The notes: generated by a model from the letters alone, not told the origin. A DNA stretch of 7,728 nt from an uncultured Caulobacteraceae bacterium (GCA_946482375.1 CAMLRH010000123.1:1-7728); one strand, 5' to 3'. Positions 1 through 7,406 are shown, counted from the stretch's first letter. A program made the numbers and translations.

Positions 1-769
1 CGGCCACCGCGTCGGCCAGCGTCGAGCGGTCGAAGACCAGCATGCCCTGGCGCCATGAAAGCTCGTTCTCGACCTTCTCCACGGAGCGCACGGCCACCAG
101 CGTCGCCTCGCCCTTGGCGACCGCGAGTTCGCCGCGCGTCAGAACGGCCGGCTTGGCGCGCTCCTGTCGGACGGGATCGACGCGGACCTTGCCTTCGACG
201 ACGGCGACCTCGACCCCCTGCCCCGTGCGGCGGACCAGGAACTTGGTGCCGAGCACGGTGACCTTGCGCTGCCCCGCGTGGACGACGAACGGCCGCGAGG
301 CGTCGTGCGCCACTTCGAAATAGGCCTCGCCGCGCTCGAGCCACACGTCGCGGTGCTCGGCGTCGATGTCGGCGCGCAGGCGAGTATCGGTGTTGAGCTC
401 CACCCGCGTGCCGTCGCTTAGCGGCACCGTCTCGTGGCCGCCGACGTCAGTGGAATAGGCGCGGCCGGGGATGGCCAGGTTGACGCCGGCGACACCCAGT
501 CCCAGCAGCGCCGCGGCCGCCGCGCCCGCCGCGATCCGCGCAAACGGCCGGCTCCAGATCGACGGGCGCTCATCAAGGTCGGCGTCGCGCAGGGCCGCCA
601 TGCGATCGGCGCGGGCCCAGGTGGACTCGAGCCGGAGGTACGCGACGCGGTGGGCCATGTCTTCGGCGATCCAGGCATCCAGCGCCTGCTGGTCGGCCTG
701 CGACCAGTCGCCGGCGTCCCGGCGGGCGAGCCAGGCGGCCGCCTTCTCCTCGATCCGCAGCGCGCTCAT
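1..769 (-). CDS. FecR-family anti-sigma factor, module 1 (3' end outside the window)
   Basis: This is an inner-membrane regulator that would hold or activate the adjacent ECF sigma factor and receive a signal from an outer-membrane receptor through its periplasmic part. The visible 256 residues show the family order. A cytoplasmic FecR N-terminal helical domain (about 5-55; WLARRDAG, DAWIAEDMAHRVAY) comes first. A single membrane segment rich in Ala/Gly/Leu follows (about 77-100). The periplasmic FecR domain (about 107-200) contains LSDGTRVELNTDTRLR, RGEAYFEVAHD and RPFVVHAG. The C-terminal STN-contacting domain begins at about 238 (WRQGMLVFDRSTLADAV) and is cut by the window edge, so roughly 60-70 residues are missing. 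The start is the ATG overlapping the stop of the upstream sigma gene as ATGA, preceded by AAGGCGG, which points to translational coupling. The frame has no stop through to base 2. Family assignment is firm; the signal and partner receptor are unknown. Confidence 0.93.
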   Translation of the reverse strand, partial: MSALRIEEKAAAWLARRDAGDWSQADQQALDAWIAEDMAHRVAYLRLESTWARADRMAALRDADLDERPSIWSRPFARIAAGAAAAALLGLGVAGVNLAIPGRAYSTDVGGHETVPLSDGTRVELNTDTRLRADIDAEHRDVWLERGEAYFEVAHDASRPFVVHAGQRKVTVLGTKFLVRRTGQGVEVAVVEGKVRVDPVRQERAKPAVLTRGELAVAKGEATLVAVRSVEKVENELSWRQGMLVFDRSTLADAVA

Positions 770-1332
770 GTCGCCGCCTTTCGGGGAGCCGCCGCGCCGC
801 GACGGATGCGGCCGGGTCCGCCCAGCATGAAGTCGGCCAGCGCCCGCATGCCATGTGCGGTCTGGCGCTCGACGGTGTCCTCGCGGATGCCCATGCGGGC
901 GGCGACCTCGCGCTGCGACAGGCCGTGGATCTTGCGCAGCACCACCACCTCGCGGCAGCGCGAGGGCAGCAGCGCGAGCCCCGCCTGAAGCTGGCGCAGT
1001 TCATCGCGCGCCGTCAGATGGCGGTCGGGCGTCACCTCGTCGATGCCCAGCGCCCAGCCTTCGAGGTCGGCGGCGACCTCCAGCGGCACGACGCGGGCAT
1101 GGCGCATGCGGTCGATCAGCAGGTTGCGGGCGGTGGTGAAGACGAAGGCCTTGGCGTTCAGCGGCTGCGCCTGCGCGGCGGCCTCGCACACCCGCGCGTA
1201 GATCTCCTGACGCAGATCGACGATGTCCGCCTCCGTCCGCCAGTTACGGCGCAGGAAGCGCATGAGCGCGGCCTCGTGCGGCAGCACCTCATTCACAAAC
1301 CAGTCGTCGAGCGCGCGCGGATCCAAGCCCAT
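766..1332 (-). CDS. ECF sigma factor, FecI-like, module 1
   Basis: This is a 188-residue extracytoplasmic-function sigma factor that would direct RNA polymerase to the promoter of a cognate outer-membrane receptor. Sigma region 2 spans about residues 20-82, with the core-binding and -10-recognition stretch DLRQEIYARVCEAA and the segment FVFTTARNLLIDRMRHAR. Region 4 spans about 112-166, with LLPSRCREVVVLRKIHGLSQ followed by a helix-turn-helix (REVAARMGIREDTVERQ). The sigma-70 region 1 and 3 domains are absent, as usual for ECF factors. The tail after residue 170 is short and basic. The start is the ATG after a G-rich stretch (CGGGGGCCA); this SD is weaker than that of the receptor gene. Its stop overlaps the fecR start by 4 bases. 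An intrinsic terminator upstream separates it from the receptor gene, so it probably has its own promoter, which I could not locate. Confidence 0.93.
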   Translation of the reverse strand: MGLDPRALDDWFVNEVLPHEAALMRFLRRNWRTEADIVDLRQEIYARVCEAAAQAQPLNAKAFVFTTARNLLIDRMRHARVVPLEVAADLEGWALGIDEVTPDRHLTARDELRQLQAGLALLPSRCREVVVLRKIHGLSQREVAARMGIREDTVERQTAHGMRALADFMLGGPGRIRRGAAAPRKAAT

Positions 1333-1473
1333 TGGCCCCCGGAGTCCTTCCCGACTCTACCGGGACGAAGGGGCGGGGGAAATCCGGTACAGGGCGCGCG
1401 AAAAAGTTGAGGCGGCGGGTGTTGGCCGCCGCCTCAGGTGCATCCGGTTCAGAGGGGGCCGAAGCCGGAGGGC
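1333..1473. other. Intergenic region between receptor gene and module 1 sigma gene
   Basis: This 141-base gap holds the minus-strand terminator described separately, then about 65 bases in which the promoter of the downstream sigma/fecR pair is expected. I found no convincing -35/-10 pair. A small inverted repeat, GAGTC (1342-1346) with GACTC (1353-1357), lies 10 bases upstream of the sigma start. It would place the sequence GGGAAG in its loop in the minus-strand RNA. With five base pairs it may well be chance. Confidence 0.6.
1400..1436 (-). terminator. Rho-independent terminator after the receptor gene
   Basis: On the minus strand an 11-bp perfect GC-rich stem is formed by TGAGGCGGCGG (1436-1426) and CCGCCGCCTCA (1418-1408) with a 7-base loop. 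It is followed by AC and five T residues (1405-1401). It lies 38 bases past the receptor stop codon. The plus-strand side lacks a T-tract, so it acts in one direction only. This is the canonical layout and separates the receptor transcript from the sigma/fecR pair of module 1. Confidence 0.88.
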
Positions 1474-4400
1474 CTAACCGCCGAAGCCGACGGAGAGCTT
1501 GAAGTAGGGGCCGTCGATGGTGCGGTCGGCGCCCTTGGCCTCGTCGTAGCCGACGTCCAGCGCATCGAAGTAGCGCTCCCAGCGATAACCCGCACCGATG
1601 CTGAAGCGGTCGACCTTGTAGGAAAGGCCAAGCGAGGCCGACGCCGTCGGCACGGTCGCCGACCGCGAGCGCTGGATCTGGACGGGCGTGACGAAGACCT
1701 CATTCGGATGCCGGGGGAAGCCCACGACCTGGGCCCCAGCAGAGGGGATGAAGTACTTCTGGTCGAAATACTGATCCTCGACCTCACCGGTGTACGACGT
1801 CTTCTGCTTGCCGAAGAGGACACCGGCGCCGAGCGACCAGTCGGCCTCCAGCGTTCCGGTCTGTTTGTTGCCGAGCAGCGCCTGCGACGCCTCCCAGGAA
1901 AGGACTGGACCCGTCCCCTCGAACTCCCGCACGGCGTCGATGTCCGCGTCGTAGATATCCGACAGCGTATGGTAGACGAAGGTGTATTCCGGGGCGAAAT
2001 CCCAGTCGGGAAGCCCGCGCATCTCCAGATCAGCTTTGGACTGCAGTCGCGCAAACCTAAGGCCCGCGGATAGCTGCGAGCGATCGAGCAGCCCCATGCC
2101 GATGTCGCGGCCGACCGTGAAGTCCACGATGGCGTGTTCTTCCTTGTCCCAGATGGAAGAAGAGGTCCAGTTGATCGGGCTGGCGAAAATCGTGAACAGG
2201 TAGCGTTCGGGATAAAGGTCGCAGAGATATTCCGACAGCATACAGACGCCGTCAGCATCGGTTTCATCGATAACCGCGGACGTGGCGGCGCGACCGTTCG
2301 TCTTGCCGAAGCGCGCGCCGAGCGAAACGTTCCAGGTGCTGTTCGGGCGATAGGTGACCTTCACCTCCCGGCCATCGCCGAGGTCCAGGTCGCGGCCCTG
2401 TCCCACCAGCGGATCGAGAGCGGGATCGAAGTCGTCGGTGAAGCTTGGGACGATGGGGTCCTTCGGCGCGTCATGCCGCTGGATTTGGCCGCCGATCTCC
2501 ACGGTCAACGGGTATGGCCCGTCGCGGCGAGAGCCGAACGACCCAAAGATGTTGGCCCCCGTCCACTCCTTCGTCACCCGCAGGCCATAGAGGCGCGGCT
2601 CGGTCAGGAAGACATTGGTGGTCAGGCCGGTGTCGTCGGAGTTGAGGAAGGCGCCGGTGATGCTGTCGCGATCCAGCACATTCTTGACGTAGGCCATCAC
2701 CTTCCAGCCGGCCTCTTCGTTCGTGAAGATCGCCGCCAGGTTGATGTTGTTGTAGGCCTTGAGCTTGTCGTAGCCCTCCATGTTGAAGATCCGCGTCCAG
2801 GCTTCCGACTGGTAGTAGAGGTCGGTGTGGAGCGTCATCAGCCAGTCTGAGGGCAGCGGCACGGTGTAGTCGGCCGTGATCGTCGCGGTGAAGTGCGGCG
2901 CGTTGGGCAGCTCGTTTCCGCTCAGGTCCTTGAAGAAACCCTCGCCGTGGTTCTGACCCACGTCGATATTGGGATCGTAGCCACCCGGCAGGATCTCTCC
3001 CCTCAGGTAAGCCAGTTCACATCCGCCGGAGTTGCCTGAGGCCGTGCTGCCGACCTCGTGCACAACGCCGCCTTGGGTGGCGGTGGACACCGGCAGGATG
3101 CAGTTGGACGGATAGGTCGGGAACGGGCGATAGACCATCCAGTCATCATGCCCGGCCGTACGATCCATAATGTCGATCGCGCGCATACCATCGGCGACAC
3201 GGGTGTTTTCGTAGCCGCCCTTGAAGCCCAGCCGCAGGTTTTCCAGCGCTCGCCAGTCAGCCTCGATTTCCAGACCCCAGACCTGGGCGTCGAAATTCTG
3301 GTTCAGCGCCGAGCGGTCGATGATCTGCGAAATCTGGTAGCCGTCGTAGTCGTAATAGAAGGCGGCCAGATTCAGGGTGAGCGTGCCGTCCAGGAGCGTG
3401 TTCTTCGCGCCGAGTTCGAACGCGTCCACGTACTCGGCCTCGAACGTCTTGGGGTGCGCGGCATTGCGTAGCTTGGCGGCCTCGGCCTCCTGCGGCGTCC
3501 AGCTGTAGAGAGTCAGGCCGGGGAACGGCGGGTTGCTGCCGCCGGCCTTGTAGCCGTGAGCATACGAGACATAGAGCAGTGTCTCATCCGTGACACCGAG
3601 ATCGGGCTTCCAGTCCAGCGTCAGGCGGCCCGTCGGCTCTCGCCACTCCTGCTCGCTCACCTCGGCCACGGGGTAGCCGATCGACTGCGACCCGAGAATC
3701 CAGCTCGGGATGAGCGGCGCCTCCTTCTGGTCGACCGTCCAGCGCAGACCCGCGGTCAGCTTCAGGTTATCGGCGATTTCGTAATAAACCTCGCCGAACG
3801 CCGCATACGACATCAGCTTGTAGGGGTTCTTGCTGAGGAAGTAGTTGTGCCCCTGGTCGTTCAGGTTGCCGATGGGGTTCGGGTCTATCGCGATGCAATA
3901 GGTGACCCCCGAAATCTCCCCGGGAACAGGTGGGACCGGACCGTCGATCAGGCACTCGAAATTGTCAGACACGCCCGGAACCCAGGGCGAGAGGTCATAG
4001 CCCGTGATACGGCCGAACGGTGAGATCGCGGCGTACAGGCTCAGCGCGTTGATGAAGACGTAGTATTTCTCGGTCGTGTCATAGCGAAGGTAATTGGCGC
4101 CGAGGCTGAAGTTCAACCGCCCGTCGAAATTCGAGCTAAGACGAAACTCCTGGCTGAACTGGCGAGACCGCGCGGTGGAAAGGTCGACGGCCACCAACCG
4201 GTCGGAACATCCGATCTGCGGGTCACAGAAGATGCCACCGCCGTTCGGCCCTGGCTCCAGCACCCCTTCCCGATCGAAGAAACCGACGGGAAGGCTGTTG
4301 GCCCATGCGCCCGCGGCGGTGTTGAAGCGGTTGTAGTCCTGCGTTGAAAAGATGAAATCCGATGACCACGCCGTTTCGGAACTCAGCGTGAGATTGTCGG

Positions 4401-5778
4401 TAATGTCCCAGGCAATCTGCAATTCGGCCACGTCGGCCCGCGCCTTGTAGTTCGGGTCGACGGTGGACTCGATGACGCGCAGGTCGCGCGACTGGACGAG
4501 GCTGGCGTATGGGTCCAGCCGATCAGGATTGATCGGCAGGAAGATCCTGCTCAGCGGAAGGTAAAACGGAAGGGCGATGCCGTTGGGCGTCTGGAACGAC
4601 TCGTCCGCGTAGAGCGAGGCCGGCGCACAGCCTTGGCTGAAGATGGACTGGAAGGGCGCCCCGAAACTGACGTTGTCGAATTGCTCGTAACCGATCGGGA
4701 TGCCGCCGACGCTGGTGACGATGTCCTTCTTGCAGAGCTGCTTGCCTGAACGCAGGCGGTCGTCGTCTTCCTCGAAGTGCTCCCAGATCAGGTTCGCGTC
4801 GATGCGGTCGGACGGCGAGAAGCGCAGCGACAGGCGGGTTGACCACAGGTCGCGGCCGTCGATGGGGTTGCCGGTGATCTCGTTGGTGACGAAGCCTTCG
4901 CGCTTGGTCCAGGCGCCGGCGAGGCGCAGGGCGACCACATCTTCCACGATCGGGAAGTTGATCATGCCTTCCAGGCGGGTCGAATTATAGTTGGCCACGT
5001 CGGCGGAGAGCTTGGCCTCGTAGCCGAAGGTCGCCTTTTGCGAGATCAGGTTCACGACGCCCGCAGTGGCGTTGCGGCCGTAGAGCGTTCCTTGCGGGCC
5101 GCGCAGCACCTCGACCCGCTGCAGGTCGTAGAATTCCTGCTCGAAGAAGCGGTTGCGGATGAACGGCGTGTTGTTGAACGCGACCGCCACGGCCGGGTCG
5201 GTGGTCGCGGAAATGGCCTGCGTGCCGATGCCGCGTAGCTGAATCGAGTAAGATGAGAAGTTCGTCTTGGTGAACGTCATGTTCGGGACCTGGGTCATCA
5301 GGTCCGGACCGCCTGCCACCTGTGAACGCTCAAGCGCTTCCTGGCTGAACGCCGATATCGCGATCGGCACGTCCTGGATGTCTTCTTCGCGCTTCTGAGC
5401 GGTGACGATCAGCGCTTCAACCGTACCGTCAGCGCCGTCCCCCGCGGCGCTTCCGGACTGGGGGTCGGCGGCCTCCACGATGACGAAGGCCTGGCCTTCG
5501 CGGCGCCACGACAGCGCCGTGCCGGCGAGGAGTTCGTTGAGGGCGAGTTCGGGTTCCTTGTCGCCGGAAACGCCGCGCGTGACCTTGCGTTCGGTTATCG
5601 CGGAGTCGGCGAAAACGCCGTGTTCGCTCTGCACGCCGAATTGCGCCAGCGCGGTCGACAGCGGCTGTGGCGCGATGTCGAATTTCGCGGCTTCAGCCGC
5701 TTCGGCGAAACCCGCCGTGGCCAGCGCGACGCTCGCGACGCCGCACAGCAGCGCGTTACGTTTCCAACCTCTGTTCAC
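1474..5778 (-). CDS. TonB-dependent signal-transducing receptor with a fused C-terminal beta-barrel extension
   Basis: This outer-membrane transporter imports a ligand with TonB energy and reports occupancy to a FecR protein. A signal peptide covers about residues 1-27 or 1-31 (Ala-rich, AxA-type sites). The STN signalling domain covers about 31-102 (FDIAPQPLSTALAQFG to WRREGQAFVIV). The TonB box is EALIVTAQ at 121-128. The plug spans about 130-250 and includes DVPIAISAFS, LRGIG and RVEVLRGPQGTLYGRNATAG. The barrel continues to a typical last strand ending PRLYGLRVTKEW at W1072. TonB receptors normally end at such an aromatic residue, but here the frame runs on for 362 residues. That extension has repeated amphipathic strands (LTVEIGGQIQ, WNVSLGARFG, SQLSAGLRFARLQ, ASLGLSYKVDRFSIGAGYRW, YFKLSVGFGG) and resembles a second outer-membrane barrel. 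Ten cysteines of the mature protein fall in five close pairs. The start is GTG, 6 bases after a strong AAGGGGGAGG; no better start is visible. The substrate is unknown. It is probably co-transcribed with the upstream fecR and sigma genes. Confidence 0.93.
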   Translation of the reverse strand: MNRGWKRNALLCGVASVALATAGFAEAAEAAKFDIAPQPLSTALAQFGVQSEHGVFADSAITERKVTRGVSGDKEPELALNELLAGTALSWRREGQAFVIVEAADPQSGSAAGDGADGTVEALIVTAQKREEDIQDVPIAISAFSQEALERSQVAGGPDLMTQVPNMTFTKTNFSSYSIQLRGIGTQAISATTDPAVAVAFNNTPFIRNRFFEQEFYDLQRVEVLRGPQGTLYGRNATAGVVNLISQKATFGYEAKLSADVANYNSTRLEGMINFPIVEDVVALRLAGAWTKREGFVTNEITGNPIDGRDLWSTRLSLRFSPSDRIDANLIWEHFEEDDDRLRSGKQLCKKDIVTSVGGIPIGYEQFDNVSFGAPFQSIFSQGCAPASLYADESFQTPNGIALPFYLPLSRIFLPINPDRLDPYASLVQSRDLRVIESTVDPNYKARADVAELQIAWDITDNLTLSSETAWSSDFIFSTQDYNRFNTAAGAWANSLPVGFFDREGVLEPGPNGGGIFCDPQIGCSDRLVAVDLSTARSRQFSQEFRLSSNFDGRLNFSLGANYLRYDTTEKYYVFINALSLYAAISPFGRITGYDLSPWVPGVSDNFECLIDGPVPPVPGEISGVTYCIAIDPNPIGNLNDQGHNYFLSKNPYKLMSYAAFGEVYYEIADNLKLTAGLRWTVDQKEAPLIPSWILGSQSIGYPVAEVSEQEWREPTGRLTLDWKPDLGVTDETLLYVSYAHGYKAGGSNPPFPGLTLYSWTPQEAEAAKLRNAAHPKTFEAEYVDAFELGAKNTLLDGTLTLNLAAFYYDYDGYQISQIIDRSALNQNFDAQVWGLEIEADWRALENLRLGFKGGYENTRVADGMRAIDIMDRTAGHDDWMVYRPFPTYPSNCILPVSTATQGGVVHEVGSTASGNSGGCELAYLRGEILPGGYDPNIDVGQNHGEGFFKDLSGNELPNAPHFTATITADYTVPLPSDWLMTLHTDLYYQSEAWTRIFNMEGYDKLKAYNNINLAAIFTNEEAGWKVMAYVKNVLDRDSITGAFLNSDDTGLTTNVFLTEPRLYGLRVTKEWTGANIFGSFGSRRDGPYPLTVEIGGQIQRHDAPKDPIVPSFTDDFDPALDPLVGQGRDLDLGDGREVKVTYRPNSTWNVSLGARFGKTNGRAATSAVIDETDADGVCMLSEYLCDLYPERYLFTIFASPINWTSSSIWDKEEHAIVDFTVGRDIGMGLLDRSQLSAGLRFARLQSKADLEMRGLPDWDFAPEYTFVYHTLSDIYDADIDAVREFEGTGPVLSWEASQALLGNKQTGTLEADWSLGAGVLFGKQKTSYTGEVEDQYFDQKYFIPSAGAQVVGFPRHPNEVFVTPVQIQRSRSATVPTASASLGLSYKVDRFSIGAGYRWERYFDALDVGYDEAKGADRTIDGPYFKLSVGFGG

Positions 5779-5784
5779 CGGATA

Positions 5785-5794
5785 CCTCCCCCTT
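5785..5794 (-). promoter_or_regulatory. Shine-Dalgarno sequence of the receptor gene, deciding a GTG start
   Basis: The minus strand reads AAGGGGGAGG, then six bases (TATCCG), then GTG at 5778-5776. The strength and spacing of this site fix the GTG as the receptor start. The same G-run is complementary to CTCCCC at 5805-5800, just upstream, so it could be hidden in a hairpin. Confidence 0.85.
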
Positions 5795-5853
5795 ATCTTG
5801 GGGAGTGCATGACTCCCCTCGATTTACAGGAGTGGGGATTTCAAAAGTCATGC
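5786..5853 (-). promoter_or_regulatory. Candidate translation-coupled RNA switch in the fecR-receptor gap
   Basis: Reading the minus-strand RNA, five segments can pair in alternative ways. Segment 1, GCATGACT (5853-5846), contains the fecR stop codon. Segment 2 (5839-5829) contains ATCCCC. Segment 3, GAGGGGAGTCATGC (5820-5807), is perfectly complementary to segment 1 over 8 bases. Segment 4, GCACTCCCC (5808-5800), pairs with segment 3 over 7 bases (stem 5818-5812 with 5806-5800, 5-base loop). Segment 4 can instead pair over 6 bases with the receptor Shine-Dalgarno site (5791-5786). The complementarities are seen directly; the switching is inferred. G/C runs recur in GC-rich spacers, so chance pairing is possible. 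Confidence 0.45.
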
Positions 5854-6888
5854 AGCCGGACCCGACGCTTCGGCTGAAATTTTTTCGGGTCCGGCCAATT
5901 CGACCGCGTCGTCGTCGTTCGAAACGACGCGCGCGAAGCCGGCGGTGGTGATGACGCGGACGAAGCCGTCGACGTCGCCGGCCTTGACCACCGACACGAT
6001 CCTTGCGCCGGCGATGGCGGGGTCGCGGATGACGATCTTCTTGGACGAATAGCGGTTGAGCTCGGCGGCGGCTTCGGCCAGCGGGCGGTCCTCGAAAATC
6101 AGCTGGCCTTCCAGCCAGCTGGTCGCCTTGGCCGGATCGACCTTGTCGAGCGACCAGTTGCGGTCTGGCGCGGCGACCAGCTTCGAGCCCGGGTTCATCT
6201 CCGCCGCTTCGCTGAAACGCGGCGCGTTTCGGGCGATCTGGACCGGTGGCTTGGCCTCCTCCACGCGCACGTGACCCTCGACCAGCGTCACCTCGACGGC
6301 CTTCTGCTGCAGGCGCACGGAGAAGGCCGTGCCGGTGGCGGTGACCAGCTTGTCGCCGGCGGCGACCGTGAACGGTCGCGCCTTGTCCTTTGCCACCTTG
6401 AAGAAGGCCTGGCCGCGCATCAGCCGCAGCGAGCGGCGGTCGTCGGTCTCCTTCGCGCGCACGACGGAGTCGGTATCGAGGGTCACGACAGAGCCGTCGC
6501 GCAGCCGCACCGTCGCGGTCTGGCCGACGCCCGTGCGGAAGGTCTGCTCGCCGCCGGTCAGGAAGGTGGGCGCCGGCACGTAGCCGCCCGATCCCAGCGC
6601 AGACCAGCCACCCAGCACGGCGACCGCAACCGCCGCGGCGATGCCGGCGCGCCAGCCGCGTGGCCGGGCCCGCCTTGCCTCCTCGCGGACAGTGAGGATT
6701 TCTGGATCGGAGCGCATGGCGCCAACGGCGTCCCAGGCGCCGGCGACCTCCTGGAAGGCGGCCGCGTGGTCCGGACTGCGGGTCAGCCAGACGTGCAGTT
6801 CCTGCAGCTCCTCGGCCGTCATCTTGCCGGAGCGCTTGCGGGCGAACCAGTCGGCGGCTTCCTCGATGAGGATCACGGCGTCGGTCAT
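5848..6888 (-). CDS. FecR-family anti-sigma factor, module 2
   Basis: This is a complete 346-residue inner-membrane regulator that would link the STN domain of an outer-membrane receptor to the upstream ECF sigma factor. The N-terminal cytoplasmic FecR domain lies at about 8-55 (AADWFARKRSGKMTAEELQE, HVWLTRSPDHAAAF). A transmembrane helix lies at about 80-100 (AGIAAAVAVAVLGGWSALG). The periplasmic FecR domain covers about 116-212 (LRDGSVVTLDTDSVVR, LRLMRGQAFFKVAKD, RPFTVAAGDKLVTATGTAFS). A C-terminal STN-like domain covers about 258-330 (WLEGQLIFEDRPLAEAAAEL). The length is normal for the family. The start is the ATG overlapping the sigma stop as ATGA, after GAGGCGG. The gene ends 69 bases before the receptor start, and its stop codon lies inside a complementary segment that can pair with the spacer. 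It is the more likely partner of the receptor in this window because both are probably on one transcript. Confidence 0.95.
   Translation of the reverse strand: MTDAVILIEEAADWFARKRSGKMTAEELQELHVWLTRSPDHAAAFQEVAGAWDAVGAMRSDPEILTVREEARRARPRGWRAGIAAAVAVAVLGGWSALGSGGYVPAPTFLTGGEQTFRTGVGQTATVRLRDGSVVTLDTDSVVRAKETDDRRSLRLMRGQAFFKVAKDKARPFTVAAGDKLVTATGTAFSVRLQQKAVEVTLVEGHVRVEEAKPPVQIARNAPRFSEAAEMNPGSKLVAAPDRNWSLDKVDPAKATSWLEGQLIFEDRPLAEAAAELNRYSSKKIVIRDPAIAGARIVSVVKAGDVDGFVRVITTAGFARVVSNDDDAVELAGPEKISAEASGPAA
5855..5895 (-). repeat. 11-bp perfect inverted repeat in the last codons of the module 2 fecR
   Basis: GCCGGACCCGA at 5855-5865 and TCGGGTCCGGC at 5885-5895 are perfect reverse complements around a 19-base spacer. 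In the transcript this forms a strong hairpin ending two bases before the stop codon. The next T-run (TTTT) begins about 8 bases after the stem, too far for a canonical intrinsic terminator. An attenuator, stability element or part of the adjacent RNA structure are all possible. Confidence 0.6.
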
Positions 6889-7406
6889 GGCGCCCGCCTC
6901 AGCTCGATGGTGACATGCGCCAACGCGCGGGCCACCAGCTTCGACACCGCGCTGACCGAGATGCCGAGCCTGCGGGCGATGGCCTCGTAGGTCATGTCCT
7001 CGAACCGGTGCAGGGCGAAGGCCTCACGGGTCCTCGGCGGCAGGTTGCGGATGGCGACGAGCACGCGCGCGGCTTCCTGACGGCCAATGAGGATGCGCTC
7101 GGGCGAGAAGCCCTCGGCCAGGTCATGCAGGTCGTCGATGCCCGTCTGGCCAACGTCGTGGCGCTTCGACAGCAGGTTGGCGGCGATGCGGAAGAGATAG
7201 CCCTGGACGTTGTCGATCGGATCGGCGGCGCTGCGGGCGTGCATGGCCAGGAAGACGTCCTGCACCAGCTCTTCGGCCTCGGCCGGCGGCACGCGCTTGG
7301 CGAAATATCGGCGAAGCCCGGGTCCATAACGCTCCATCCAGCCGCGCAGCTCGGCCGGGTCGATGCCCGCCGCCCTCTGCTGCGCGTGTTCCGGAGGCTG
7401 CCCCAT
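6885..7406 (-). CDS. ECF sigma factor, FecI-like, module 2
   Basis: This is a 173-residue ECF sigma factor, first gene of the likely sigma/fecR/receptor operon. Region 2 covers about residues 25-85 (LRRYFAKRVPPAEAEELVQDVFLAMHAR, VQGYLFRIAANLLSKRHDVG). Region 4 covers about 115-165 (IRNLPPRTREAFALHRFEDM followed by the helix-turn-helix YEAIARRLGISVSAVSKLVARAL). I chose the ATG at 7406-7404 because GAGGGG lies just upstream at a workable spacing. In-frame TTG (7421) and GTG (7418) codons also exist and would add four or five residues, but have little Shine-Dalgarno signal. The stop overlaps the fecR ATG by 4 bases, indicating translational coupling. Region 2/4 sequence differs considerably from the module 1 sigma factor, so the two are paralogues of long standing, not a recent tandem duplication. 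Confidence 0.94.
   Translation of the reverse strand: MGQPPEHAQQRAAGIDPAELRGWMERYGPGLRRYFAKRVPPAEAEELVQDVFLAMHARSAADPIDNVQGYLFRIAANLLSKRHDVGQTGIDDLHDLAEGFSPERILIGRQEAARVLVAIRNLPPRTREAFALHRFEDMTYEAIARRLGISVSAVSKLVARALAHVTIELRRAP

Noticed and set aside
434..1410. Overlapping plus-strand frames (434-988 and 853-1410) opposite fecR and sigma of module 1
   Set aside because: These are antisense shadows of clear sigma and FecR coding sequence.
1438..2073. A 211-codon plus-strand open frame inside the receptor gene
   Set aside because: It lies antisense to a well-supported receptor gene, shows no recognisable domain, and is typical of the spurious long frames in GC-rich DNA.
2134..2850. A 238-codon plus-strand open frame opposite the receptor C-terminal region
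   Set aside because: Its composition follows the codon pattern of the opposite strand and no protein family is recognisable; treated as a shadow.
5800..5818. The GGGGAGT/ACTCCCC hairpin as an intrinsic terminator between fecR and the receptor
   Set aside because: The stem is only 7 bp and is not followed by a T-tract on the minus strand (AAGATAAG follows), so termination is not supported.
6271..6990. A 239-codon plus-strand open frame opposite fecR and the sigma gene
   Set aside because: It spans two firmly identified minus-strand genes and has no domain or convincing ribosome binding site.
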